Shown here: piece by piece, positions 20,850 through 27,336 of the stretch | Layout: the number at the start of each line of letters is the position of its first letter | Position numbering within the stretch: the first letter of the stretch is position 1 | Virus record (IMG/VR): IMGVR_UViG_3300009548_000025 | Span: 1 to 27,336 of that record | Strand: one strand, 5' to 3' | Length of the DNA: 27,336 nucleotides | Source of the DNA: a virus | Notes under the pieces: model-generated | Seen by the model: the letters and a program-made list of their open reading frames with translations, nothing else | Database searches by the model: none | What the model was told of the DNA's origin: nothing | Translations under genes and position numbers: made by a program

Positions 20850-21470
20850 CTATTTCCAGTTTTCTTCTTCCACGGGGGAAGCCGGAATGGCAGACGTTTC
20901 CGGTTCTTGTTTTGGTTCTGGTTCTACCCGCCGTTCCGGCTTCCCTTCGGTTCGGTTCGGTTCGGTTATATTAGATTCGGTTGTCCCGAGCGGAAGTGAG
21001 TAAGTTACGTCTTTTCTATAGTTTCGGAGTTTCAAGTTGTACCCGCTCACTGCCAGTTTAGTGCAGGTACAGTACCAGTTCGCTGCCAGACAACTGCCCA
21101 GACACTGCCGGACCAGTGCCAGCTTACTGCCAGTTCGCTGCCCTTTCACTGCCACATGGTCCTTAACCTTATGACCCCATTTGGGGTTCCACAAGATTCC
21201 GTTGCAGTCGTTGCACCTGAAAAGGTGGGCATACTTGTACAACCACTGGGTGAGCGTCCGGTACCTAACCCCGATGAGTTGCGCTAGCTCCCAAGCATCA
21301 GTTGGGAAGGTGCCCAAATACCACTGTTTGAGGAGCAGGCGAAAGTAGATAAGCTCCGCCTCTTTCTGACGGTCTTTCCGCATCTTTTGAACGTGTAAAT
21401 CCCCCTCCCAATCCGCCCAATTTATGGGCATGATGGGGGGCACTGAGTCTTCGATGGAGTACTTAGCCAA
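20850..21470 (-). CDS. Putative replication initiator/helicase-loader-like protein
   Basis: 206 residues from TTG 21470, chosen for AGGAGG four bases upstream; ATG 21431 lacks an SD. Residues about 30-75 (LIYFRLLLKQWYLGTFPTDA, then WELAQLIGVRYRTLTQWLYK) resemble the helical DNA-binding part of phage replication proteins of the DUF1376/O type. Then come CNDC and a Cys-rich stretch. Residues about 103-140 show an 11-residue periodicity because the DNA beneath is an 11-bp iteron array. The C-terminus is an acidic/Pro disordered tail. It lies directly after the helicase gene. As in lambda O, the origin probably lies in the initiator gene (inference). Confidence 0.6.
   Translation of the reverse strand: MAKYSIEDSVPPIMPINWADWEGDLHVQKMRKDRQKEAELIYFRLLLKQWYLGTFPTDAWELAQLIGVRYRTLTQWLYKYAHLFRCNDCNGILWNPKWGHKVKDHVAVKGQRTGSKLALVRQCLGSCLAANWYCTCTKLAVSGYNLKLRNYRKDVTYSLPLGTTESNITEPNRTEGKPERRVEPEPKQEPETSAIPASPVEEENWK
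20946..20965. repeat. TTCGG x4 tandem repeat
   Basis: Four perfect 5-bp copies within the 3' part of the initiator-like gene, followed by an AT-rich stretch and another TTCGG. Because 5 is not a multiple of 3 it does not follow codon periodicity. It could be slippage-derived or a second protein-binding array beside the iterons. Confidence 0.7.
21050..21159. repeat. Iteron array, ten 11-bp repeats (candidate replication origin)
   Basis: Copies begin at 21050, 21061, 21072, 21083, 21094, 21105, 21116, 21127, 21138 and 21149, an exact 11-bp spacing, with consensus (C/G)TGCCAGTT plus two variable bases. A weaker copy (GTACC) starts at 21039. The spacing is one DNA turn and not a multiple of three, although the region is coding. 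An AT-rich stretch (21485-21530) lies nearby. Iterons of this kind bind the cognate initiator. Confidence 0.75.
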
Positions 21471-21514
21471 ACAACCTCCTATCAATAACTTGAGTATATG
21501 TTACTTTGATATAT

Positions 21515-23110
21515 CTAAAGTGTATCAGCCATCTCGGAATCAATGTTTCTTACCTCCTGAATCACCTGCTTCAACTCCGTGGTCAGGGGACGTTGTTCCG
21601 AGGCGGCGGCACCCTTACGGACGAATGCACCTGTCCAAGGAGATATTACCGCAATTTGCGCCAAAGGTTGTGCTCCGACACGCTTTTTTACGCATCCAAT
21701 TTCAATTTCGTTGCGTTCCGGTGCCTTCATTTCGATGTCCGACCACACCGTGAGGATGACATCCATGTCGTCTTTCAGTTCGGAAAATGTGCGGATAGCA
21801 TCCAGTGTGTAGTGCCCAATTCCCTCTTTGAAGTCCCCCTTCATAGCTTCCTTGTAGGACTCCTTGGTAATCTGCACGGGACTCATGACGATGATGCCCC
21901 GGCTCTCGTCAAACTGGCGGGTGAACTTCTGGATGCGGTGAATGAGTTCCTTCATCCCTTGGTCTTTCCACCGGGGGTCACCGGGAATCTCCAGCCGGGT
22001 GATGTAGTCCAAAAGCAGGAAGTCATAGTGGTTCTTGCTGTGATAGAGCTTGAGCCAGTCTTCAATGGAATCCCAGTCACGATTGGGGAACTCTTTGACT
22101 TCGAGCTTTCCCGGCAGGTTCCTTCCATTTTCGATGTCGAAGCAGATATCCTGCATGTGCCGGATGTGTTCCGAAGTGACGTTCCGGTTTTCCCATTCTT
22201 TGGTGGGAGGGAGGACAAGCTCACCATAATCCGGGTGAGAGGAATGCAAGTAAGTCATCACGTCCCAAATTCGCTTGGACGTGTGCTCGGTGGAAACATA
22301 TAGACCGTTGAATCCTTGGCGTAACCAGTTGTAGACTATGTAGTTGGCAAGTGTGGTTTTGCCATCGTTTGCCTGCCCGACGATGCCGATGAAGCGGTTG
22401 TCTGTCTGTTTGCCAATGACCACACACTTGTCAACGTTGTCCAGACCAAGCAGCATCCGACCGTTCTCATTCTGCTCGTTCATCAGGTTGGCAAAACCCT
22501 CCCGGACTACCTGCATGTTTTGGTGCAGGAATCCATCTACAGGCGGTGTATCGTCGGTGTAGTCTTCCAACCACTTCATGCGCAGCCAACGCATGGCAGG
22601 AGCGGGACCCCGCTCTTCCTTTTTCTCCCCCTTCTCAAACCACTTGAAGGAGTCCATACCGTTGGCAATTTTGGAGTATTGGTTAGCAGCGACAGAGTGC
22701 CAAGCTCCCCGGACCTTGGAGAAGGCGTTCTCCAGAACCATGAGGGATTCCAGCCCCCGGACGGATTCCGTGGGGGGATTCCATGTGGTCAAGGTATCAA
22801 GCTGTTGCAGGGTTTCCGTGGTTTCATCTTTTTCACCATCCTCACCCCCACGAGAGAACTCCTTGATGTGGTCGGGGTTGGTGACGATGTACCCCTTAAC
22901 GTCCTGCGGACCCACGGGAAGGCGTTTGAAGCGGGTGATGTATTTCCATATAGCCTTCATGGTTCTGCTGGTAACCACTTCATCGCTATCTGGCATGTAG
23001 TCGATGGTGAAGGAGTACTTGATGGTCCACATCAATTTTTTCTTGTTTTGTAGAACAAATGGGTACAAATCCTGCGTACACAACCTTCGGCATAACTCCG
23101 TTAGATACAT
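21515..23110 (-). CDS. DnaB-type replicative DNA helicase
   Basis: 531 residues, SD AAGGA. The C-terminal RecA-like ATPase has Walker A GQANDGKTT (245-253), a catalytic Glu in YVSTEHT (E275), Walker B DFLLLDYITRL (D368), and a conserved GIIVMSPVQ strand. The N-terminal ~220 residues are helical and would form the primase/loader-interacting part. It unwinds DNA at the replication fork as a ring. The next gene downstream is the putative loader/initiator. The upstream GIY-YIG gene ends within its SD region. Confidence 0.9.
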   Translation of the reverse strand: MYLTELCRRLCTQDLYPFVLQNKKKLMWTIKYSFTIDYMPDSDEVVTSRTMKAIWKYITRFKRLPVGPQDVKGYIVTNPDHIKEFSRGGEDGEKDETTETLQQLDTLTTWNPPTESVRGLESLMVLENAFSKVRGAWHSVAANQYSKIANGMDSFKWFEKGEKKEERGPAPAMRWLRMKWLEDYTDDTPPVDGFLHQNMQVVREGFANLMNEQNENGRMLLGLDNVDKCVVIGKQTDNRFIGIVGQANDGKTTLANYIVYNWLRQGFNGLYVSTEHTSKRIWDVMTYLHSSHPDYGELVLPPTKEWENRNVTSEHIRHMQDICFDIENGRNLPGKLEVKEFPNRDWDSIEDWLKLYHSKNHYDFLLLDYITRLEIPGDPRWKDQGMKELIHRIQKFTRQFDESRGIIVMSPVQITKESYKEAMKGDFKEGIGHYTLDAIRTFSELKDDMDVILTVWSDIEMKAPERNEIEIGCVKKRVGAQPLAQIAVISPWTGAFVRKGAAASEQRPLTTELKQVIQEVRNIDSEMADTL

Positions 23111-23111
23111 A

Positions 23112-23819
23112 CTATTTTTCCTTTTGAAACGGGAACACCATTTCTGGGTTTTTTAATTTACGTCGTTTCCAAGCCGCTTTCAGTTTAGTAATTGTTTCAG
23201 GTGTTCTCGGTTTTACCTCCCTAACTTCCCTTTGTGCCGCCCCTATTTTTCTTTTCGATTCCGGTGAGTGCTTTCTTCCAATCCACACATTACGGGAGTT
23301 TTCTATAGCCTTAGCAGATGGTTTCTTACCCTTTAGTGCCAGCCTCAATTTCACTCTTGTTTCGGGTGAGCACTTTCTGCCAATTGCAGCATCCCGTAGT
23401 TTTTTGATGGTTTCGACAGAGCATTTTCTACCCAATCTTTTGGGGTAAGTTTCGGAGGGGAATCTCATACCATTAGCACCTCCTTCACCCCCCGTACTTC
23501 GGTTGTATCCGAATTGGTGGTCGGTTGACTTCCTCTTAGATATTTCCCGTTTCTCTAAGGTGCTAGATTCTTCAAAGGTAAGCCCCGGACCGTGGATAAT
23601 GCTGATTTCAAAGGAATCACGGCCATATTTACGAATAGAGTTCAACAGATGTTTGTTTCCCGCCGAGGGGGAACAATGGAGTGCCCATCGCCTTTTCAAA
23701 CCACAGGATGTTTGACCAACATACACCTTCCCATTTACTTTGTTGGTTATAAGGTAGACAATCCAGCTTTTCTCGGTGGTGTGACTTCTGATTTTCATTG
23801 CGTATATTCTAAATACCAT
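23112..23819 (-). CDS. Free-standing GIY-YIG homing endonuclease
   Basis: 235 residues from ATG 23819 (ATG 23798 also possible; neither has a strong SD). GIY-YIG domain: WIVYLITNKVNGKVYVGQT, Arg in LKRRWALH, Glu in TLEKREISK, then FGYNRSTGG. It is followed by several NUMOD3-like repeats (IGRKCSPETRVKLRLALKGK; GRKHSPESKRKIGAAQ). Its stop lies two bases before the helicase start, so the helicase SD is inside this gene. Confidence 0.9.
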   Translation of the reverse strand: MVFRIYAMKIRSHTTEKSWIVYLITNKVNGKVYVGQTSCGLKRRWALHCSPSAGNKHLLNSIRKYGRDSFEISIIHGPGLTFEESSTLEKREISKRKSTDHQFGYNRSTGGEGGANGMRFPSETYPKRLGRKCSVETIKKLRDAAIGRKCSPETRVKLRLALKGKKPSAKAIENSRNVWIGRKHSPESKRKIGAAQREVREVKPRTPETITKLKAAWKRRKLKNPEMVFPFQKEK

Positions 23820-23862
23820 TCTGATAGTGATTCTATGAAAGATGGCTTCATAGGCCGTTCAT

Positions 23863-24375
23863 ATGGGTATAGAAATGACTGACTCCAACTTTGTGGATGT
23901 GGAACTACTGCGCTACAAGTTCCGGTTCAAAAAACTCACATGGAGAGAAGAAATGGCTATCCATATTGGTAAGGGAGAAGACCCCCTGCGCACAGTCCTA
24001 TCAACCGCTCTTGCCGAAGTCTCTGGGATTAAGCCCCAATCTTTGAAAGAGTCCATTCGGGTAATTGCGGCCATTCCAGAGGCTATTGCCGCCAGGGTTT
24101 GGAAGGTCTACAAGGGTTCACTACCACCTGCCAGTCGATTTTCCACCGTGGATTTATATCAGGCCCCCCAACCCTCCACTTTTATGAATCGAATTTCTGA
24201 TGATGGGGAGGAAGAGGAAACAGCCCATGACAAGGCTATCAAGTCTATGGAAGTCCGTTTTGGGAAAGAGGAGGTCGCCGCTGAGGCAGAACTAAGTCGT
24301 AAAATATTGGAATCCGCTCGTAAGGAAAAGCGGATATTTCCAGCGGCTACCCCGGACGGAGGACCACATGGTTAG
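23863..24375 (+). CDS. Hypothetical phage protein (170 aa)
   Basis: 170 residues from ATG 23863 (ATG 23875 is an alternative; neither SD is strong). First gene of the rightward block; the 44-nt gap to the leftward GIY-YIG gene must hold divergent promoters. The protein is soluble: N-terminal basic part (YKFRFKKLTWREEMAIH), helix KESIRVIAAIPEAIAARVWK, and an acidic C-terminal helix. No domain recognised. Its stop overlaps the next start by 8 nt. Confidence 0.8.
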   Translation: MGIEMTDSNFVDVELLRYKFRFKKLTWREEMAIHIGKGEDPLRTVLSTALAEVSGIKPQSLKESIRVIAAIPEAIAARVWKVYKGSLPPASRFSTVDLYQAPQPSTFMNRISDDGEEEETAHDKAIKSMEVRFGKEEVAAEAELSRKILESARKEKRIFPAATPDGGPHG

Positions 24376-25513
24376 AGGGAATGTCTCCCCAACGGTCCTT
24401 GGTACATCTCCCACGGGAAGGTGGGTGGGTGGTGGTTCACCCGGTGAAAGTAAAATGACTTTCGGGGTGGAGATTGCTAGGAAACTTGGTGAGGGTATAA
24501 TCAACCGGGTACCCACCAAGTATGTAGAGGGTGTTCGGGAGAAAGTTACCGAGGCGTGTGATGAGCTTATCAGTGTAGGAGCAAGAATTCGTCCTCTTAT
24601 GGTGGATGGCAAGCAGCGGGGGTGGGTGCGGGGTTTTCACGATACCGAACGTCGCATCCTCAGGCGGTGGATACCGGATAGTCTGGAGTTTGTCTTTAGG
24701 TGTCTATTGCTGAGTACAACGCTTAATGAGGAAGAATTGGGGTCTCTATCCTCCTTGGAGATTCATCGCCTTGTCCAACTTATTTTGGCAATGGGAGACC
24801 GAGATGCCTCTCTCTTCCCTTACCTATCGGCATTCTCCACTACCCGAACCTCAGAAATGCTTTGGCATAGCCACAGTGCTTATTTCTCCTGCGAGACTAG
24901 GAATATTAACCTCCCGGATGGTAAGACTATGCGGGTCTTGTGCCCCTCGAATCATACCCGTTTATGGGCCTCGCTCTGCACTTATCGGGAGCAGGCCAAG
25001 AAGCGCTTGGATGAGTCATGGAACGCTGTGCTTATCATGCGCCCGTGGGCGGGGAAGTCTGTAGATGGGTTGGCGGCGGAGCTTAAAGACGCAACCCGTA
25101 AGATGCGGGTGGATGCTCTGGAGCCGTGGGAGAATGTAGTAGCGGCCCCCGTGGATACCAGCCTTGAAGATGGGTGGGCACACGTGGAAAACATGGAAAC
25201 CAAGGAGGGAATGCTCAAAGAATTTCATGGGATGCTTTCCAACGACCGCCACGAGAAGCTCATGGCAAAATTTGAAAAGCAGCAGGTGGATGCCGCCGAA
25301 CAACGCAAGCGAGAGATTGAGCAAATGGTCACCCGGCGTGGGGGTATCGGAATCAACAAGGAAACCATCCGTATCGAAACGGAGGAAGAGGTTACAAAGA
25401 GGGAGAGGGACTTGCAGAAGGGGAGAATTACCCCGACCCCCGTTACCAGAGAGGGTGCAAATCCACTCCCCGGAGACGTGAGGGAAAAGATTCGGCGCTA
25501 CCAACAGGATTAG
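24368..25513 (+). CDS. Hypothetical phage protein (381 aa)
   Basis: 381 residues. ATG 24368 has GGAGG five bases upstream and overlaps the previous stop. The first 30 residues are Gly/Ser/Pro rich; residues 30-120 are helical (MTFGVEIARKLGEGIINRV); the middle has Cys and Trp residues; residues 270-350 are a long charged helix or coiled coil (EKLMAKFEKQQVDAAEQR; TEEEVTKRERDLQKG). No membrane segment. Not recognised; the context suggests a virion or assembly protein. Confidence 0.8.
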   Translation: MVRGNVSPTVLGTSPTGRWVGGGSPGESKMTFGVEIARKLGEGIINRVPTKYVEGVREKVTEACDELISVGARIRPLMVDGKQRGWVRGFHDTERRILRRWIPDSLEFVFRCLLLSTTLNEEELGSLSSLEIHRLVQLILAMGDRDASLFPYLSAFSTTRTSEMLWHSHSAYFSCETRNINLPDGKTMRVLCPSNHTRLWASLCTYREQAKKRLDESWNAVLIMRPWAGKSVDGLAAELKDATRKMRVDALEPWENVVAAPVDTSLEDGWAHVENMETKEGMLKEFHGMLSNDRHEKLMAKFEKQQVDAAEQRKREIEQMVTRRGGIGINKETIRIETEEEVTKRERDLQKGRITPTPVTREGANPLPGDVREKIRRYQQD

Positions 25514-25846
25514 TTATAGCTTGTGGATAAACCATGCAATTGTTAGAACAAAAATCGCCGTAAACATAAGAATCCATGTCGATACGGGTACATTGGGAAA
25601 AAACATGGATAGAAATGAAATACCAACATAACTTGGGTACAGTATTATCCCACCCACTAAAATCAGGAATAGGGCGAGGGTACATGACCACCCCAATCTA
25701 CCCCCACCATTGTAGTTTGGACCAGCGGGGTAAAATGGGGGGTTCACTCCCTTTGCTTTAAGGGAATGGTAGGCATCCAAAGAGATTAAATAATCCCTTT
25801 CTGCCCGATGTAGTTGCGATAACCTGTCGTCCGCTGTTTCATCCAT
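25514..25846 (-). CDS. Small membrane protein, paralogue 1
   Basis: 110 residues from ATG 25846, which has GGAGG six bases upstream. N-terminal cytosolic part contains RDYLISLDAY, one variable residue, then SLKAKGVNPP and a PNY turn. Two hydrophobic segments follow (about 53-75 and 90-107). The N-terminal motif is shared with the neighbour at 25883. Function unknown; small phage membrane proteins can act in lysis or exclusion, but nothing here proves that. Confidence 0.75.
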   Translation of the reverse strand: MDETADDRLSQLHRAERDYLISLDAYHSLKAKGVNPPFYPAGPNYNGGGRLGWSCTLALFLILVGGIILYPSYVGISFLSMFFPNVPVSTWILMFTAIFVLTIAWFIHKL

Positions 25847-25882
25847 ACGCATCCTCCATTATCAACAGGAGTAGCCGGGGGT

Positions 25883-26161
25883 TTAATAAGGCATAGGCCA
25901 ACAATGCCAACCCATGATTGAACAGACGACTACCCATGCCCCTAAACCTAATGTTCCCCCAACTCCCGTGAAAAATCCGAGTCCGAGTATAGTCTCGGTG
26001 ATACCACCACCGGTTCCCTCACTACCATAGTTTGGTCTTGATGGGTAGAGGGGTGGATTCACTCCTTTAGCTTTAAGAGAGTAATAGGCGTCTAGGGATA
26101 TTAGGTAATCCCGCTGCCCTTGAGCCACTCGTAGCATTTTGTCTTCCGAACTTTCATCCAT
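25883..26161 (-). CDS. Small membrane protein, paralogue 2
   Basis: 92 residues from ATG 26161, with GGAGG eight bases upstream. It shares with paralogue 1 the MDE start, RDYLISLDAY and SLKAKGVNPP, and the PNY turn. Its single Gly-rich hydrophobic segment (about 60-85) differs. It ends 37 bases before paralogue 1's start. The pair lies in opposite orientation to the surrounding genes and has its own promoter. Confidence 0.72.
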   Translation of the reverse strand: MDESSEDKMLRVAQGQRDYLISLDAYYSLKAKGVNPPLYPSRPNYGSEGTGGGITETILGLGFFTGVGGTLGLGAWVVVCSIMGWHCWPMPY

Positions 26162-26180
26162 ACAAGTTTCCTCCACTTCC

Positions 26181-26189
26181 AGTATACCA
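26181..26189 (-). promoter_or_regulatory. Extended -10 promoter for the membrane-protein pair
   Basis: GTGGTATACT on the minus strand, about 20 bases before ATG 26161; same form as the sites at 14680 and 16026. It is the only leftward gene pair in this rightward block, so a dedicated promoter is expected. Confidence 0.6.
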
Positions 26190-26268
26190 CGATTCGGCCC
26201 TCAATTTCCAAAATTCTTGTGGTCATTTTCAGATAACTGACTGTCACCCGATTAATTAGGGAGGAATT

Positions 26269-26898
26269 ATGAGTTCAAAGACAAAGCCGGGAACCGGGGT
26301 GGTTGTTGAGGCCCCTAAGTCCCTTGATGAGGTAATTTTAGGTCTTAAGGGGTTCGGAATTGAAGAAAACGAGGAAATCCTTAATTTTGAGGCATCTGGG
26401 AAGACAGTATGTCTCAGAATTGCCAATATTCCCACTGACCAAGAGATGAAAGCACTTCTTGCTTGTGAGGAGCTTAAGGGGTATGCTTGGGTTCAGCGCA
26501 TCCGGTGTGAGATACTATCCCGAGCGGTGACGTGGATTAACGGCATCAGCATTCGCAACCTCATGGAAGAGCAGCGGATACTGATAGACCCCACCACCAA
26601 TGAAAAATCGGATGTGCAGGTCGTCCTGCGGAACATTTTCCTCGGATGGGGACAGGAGGTCCTCCAGACGCTTTGGAAGATTCTCATGGTTCACACCGAC
26701 AACATCGAAAAGCGTATGCAGAAGAACTTTCCGCAAAGCACACTGATGACCGAGGTGGAGCGCCGGTTTTTCGAGGCCGCTTTGAAGGAAATCCACGATG
26801 CCAGCAAGGAAGTAATTGAAGACACCGTAGCAAAGAGCCTAGAAGCCCAGTTGTCTGCTGAGGAAAGGGCGGCGGTAGAAAAGGAGCAAAAGGCTTAA
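26269..26898 (+). CDS. Hypothet. helical phage protein (209 aa)
   Basis: 209 residues; GGAGGAATT before ATG 26269 is a strong SD. N-terminal 20 residues flexible, then mixed alpha/beta (ESSENTIALLY a SLDEVILGLKGFGIEE start and ASGKTVCLRIANI strand). From residue 60 it is mostly helical, with WVQRIRCEILSRAVTWI and a long charged C-terminal helix ending in KEQKA. No family recognised. It lies 3 nt before the next gene and probably belongs to the same structural or assembly operon. Confidence 0.8.
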   Translation: MSSKTKPGTGVVVEAPKSLDEVILGLKGFGIEENEEILNFEASGKTVCLRIANIPTDQEMKALLACEELKGYAWVQRIRCEILSRAVTWINGISIRNLMEEQRILIDPTTNEKSDVQVVLRNIFLGWGQEVLQTLWKILMVHTDNIEKRMQKNFPQSTLMTEVERRFFEAALKEIHDASKEVIEDTVAKSLEAQLSAEERAAVEKEQKA

Positions 26899-26901
26899 TA
26901 G

Positions 26902-27336
26902 ATGCCCGCACCCCCCTACAATCCGAAGGATTTGCAAGATTCCATCAACAACCTGAATAAGGCAACTGTAGCCTTATCCGGGACGATGGATTTGATTGTC
27001 GCCAAGGAACAACAACTCGTTGACTTGATGGCTAAACTGCAAGAGAGTATTGGGACGGTCAACACCACCGCCGAGGCTTTAGTTACCCACGTAGAAGACC
27101 AAAAACGGGGATTAGATGGTGTCCTCAAGATGGTTCACGCCATCAACTCTGGGCAGGTTCTTCAAAAGAAAAACTTCAAGGAAGTTCAGGAGGAGCTTGA
27201 GAAGATAAAGAAGGTAGCGGAGGACGTGAAGAACAGCGGTAGCTACTCCGTCGCAGACCGGGAAAAGGCCATCAAGGCTCTCAAACTCATTAACGATGAG
27301 TTGAAGAAAATCAACGACCGGGCTAGAGATACCACC
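26902..27336 (+). CDS. Helical coiled-coil phage protein, truncated by window end
   Basis: Starts at ATG 26902 (MPAPPYNPKDLQDSINNL) and stays open to the right edge (145 codons). After a short Pro-rich start it is nearly all helix with heptad-like Leu/Ile/Val spacing, as in KNFKEVQEELEKIKKVAED and KALKLINDELKKINDRA. Such proteins in tail operons include scaffold, tape-measure and chaperone types; the missing C-terminus prevents a call. The only SD-like sequence is AAAGG about nine bases upstream. Confidence 0.75.
   Translation, partial: MPAPPYNPKDLQDSINNLNKATVALSGTMDLIVAKEQQLVDLMAKLQESIGTVNTTAEALVTHVEDQKRGLDGVLKMVHAINSGQVLQKKNFKEVQEELEKIKKVAEDVKNSGSYSVADREKAIKALKLINDELKKINDRARDTT

Noticed and set aside
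21503-21521. Operator palindrome between helicase and initiator genes
   Set aside because: Only 5-bp arms around an 8-bp palindrome; too weak, kept only as part of an AT-rich stretch.
1-27336. CRISPR arrays, insertion sequences, integrase or attachment sites
   Set aside because: No spaced direct repeats of CRISPR type, no transposase or integrase motifs seen; the 11-bp array has no spacers.

Overview
This window looks like part of a large tailed double-stranded DNA bacteriophage genome. The signs are repeat-rich tail or fibre-type proteins, a replicative helicase, a B12-dependent ribonucleotide reductase, many homing endonucleases of three families, two inteins, a long tRNA array, and tightly packed genes with strong Shine-Dalgarno (SD) sites. 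I saw no integrase, repressor or insertion sequence. The host cannot be named from the sequence.

Layout: positions 1-23,819 are transcribed almost entirely on the minus strand. From the right this strand carries a GIY-YIG endonuclease, a DnaB-type helicase, a putative replication initiator whose own gene holds ten 11-bp iterons (probable origin), a small gene, a class II ribonucleotide reductase interrupted by a LAGLIDADG intein, a second GIY-YIG gene, several small genes and a proteasome/HslV-like hydrolase. Next comes an RNA-gene region (about 14,500 down to 6,690). It holds 14 recognisable tRNAs, three tRNA-like elements that break the usual rules, a tmRNA, an RNase P RNA, a GT31-like glycosyltransferase, a von Willebrand A protein and five HNH genes in or near it, two of them on the plus strand. 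The left end carries a metallophosphoesterase, a frameshifted small gene, an intein-containing gene, a collagen-like protein and a LamG-like repeat protein cut by the window edge. The right end (23,863-27,336) is plus strand with unrecognised genes, except for two small minus-strand paralogous membrane proteins.

The most interesting part is at 14,338-14,483, immediately upstream of the tRNA array. A 33-residue reading frame is followed by three mutually exclusive hairpins in the 1:2, 2:3 and 3:4 order of a classical transcription attenuator, the last being a good intrinsic terminator just before the first tRNA. The reading frame contains the run EAVAAVCEGG. It uses only Glu, Ala, Val, Cys and Gly, the same five amino acids served by the clearly assignable tRNAs. 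Its ten codons are all different, and nine match an anticodon encoded downstream. I infer that the phage senses shortage of charged G-starting-codon tRNAs (plus Cys) through ribosome stalling. It would then switch on an operon of replacement tRNAs together with tmRNA (ribosome rescue) and RNase P RNA (tRNA/tmRNA maturation). The parts are visible in the sequence; the regulatory logic is inference.

All calls were made by eye, without database search or folding software. Small ORF calls, unusual RNA elements and promoter motifs are less certain than the major genes.
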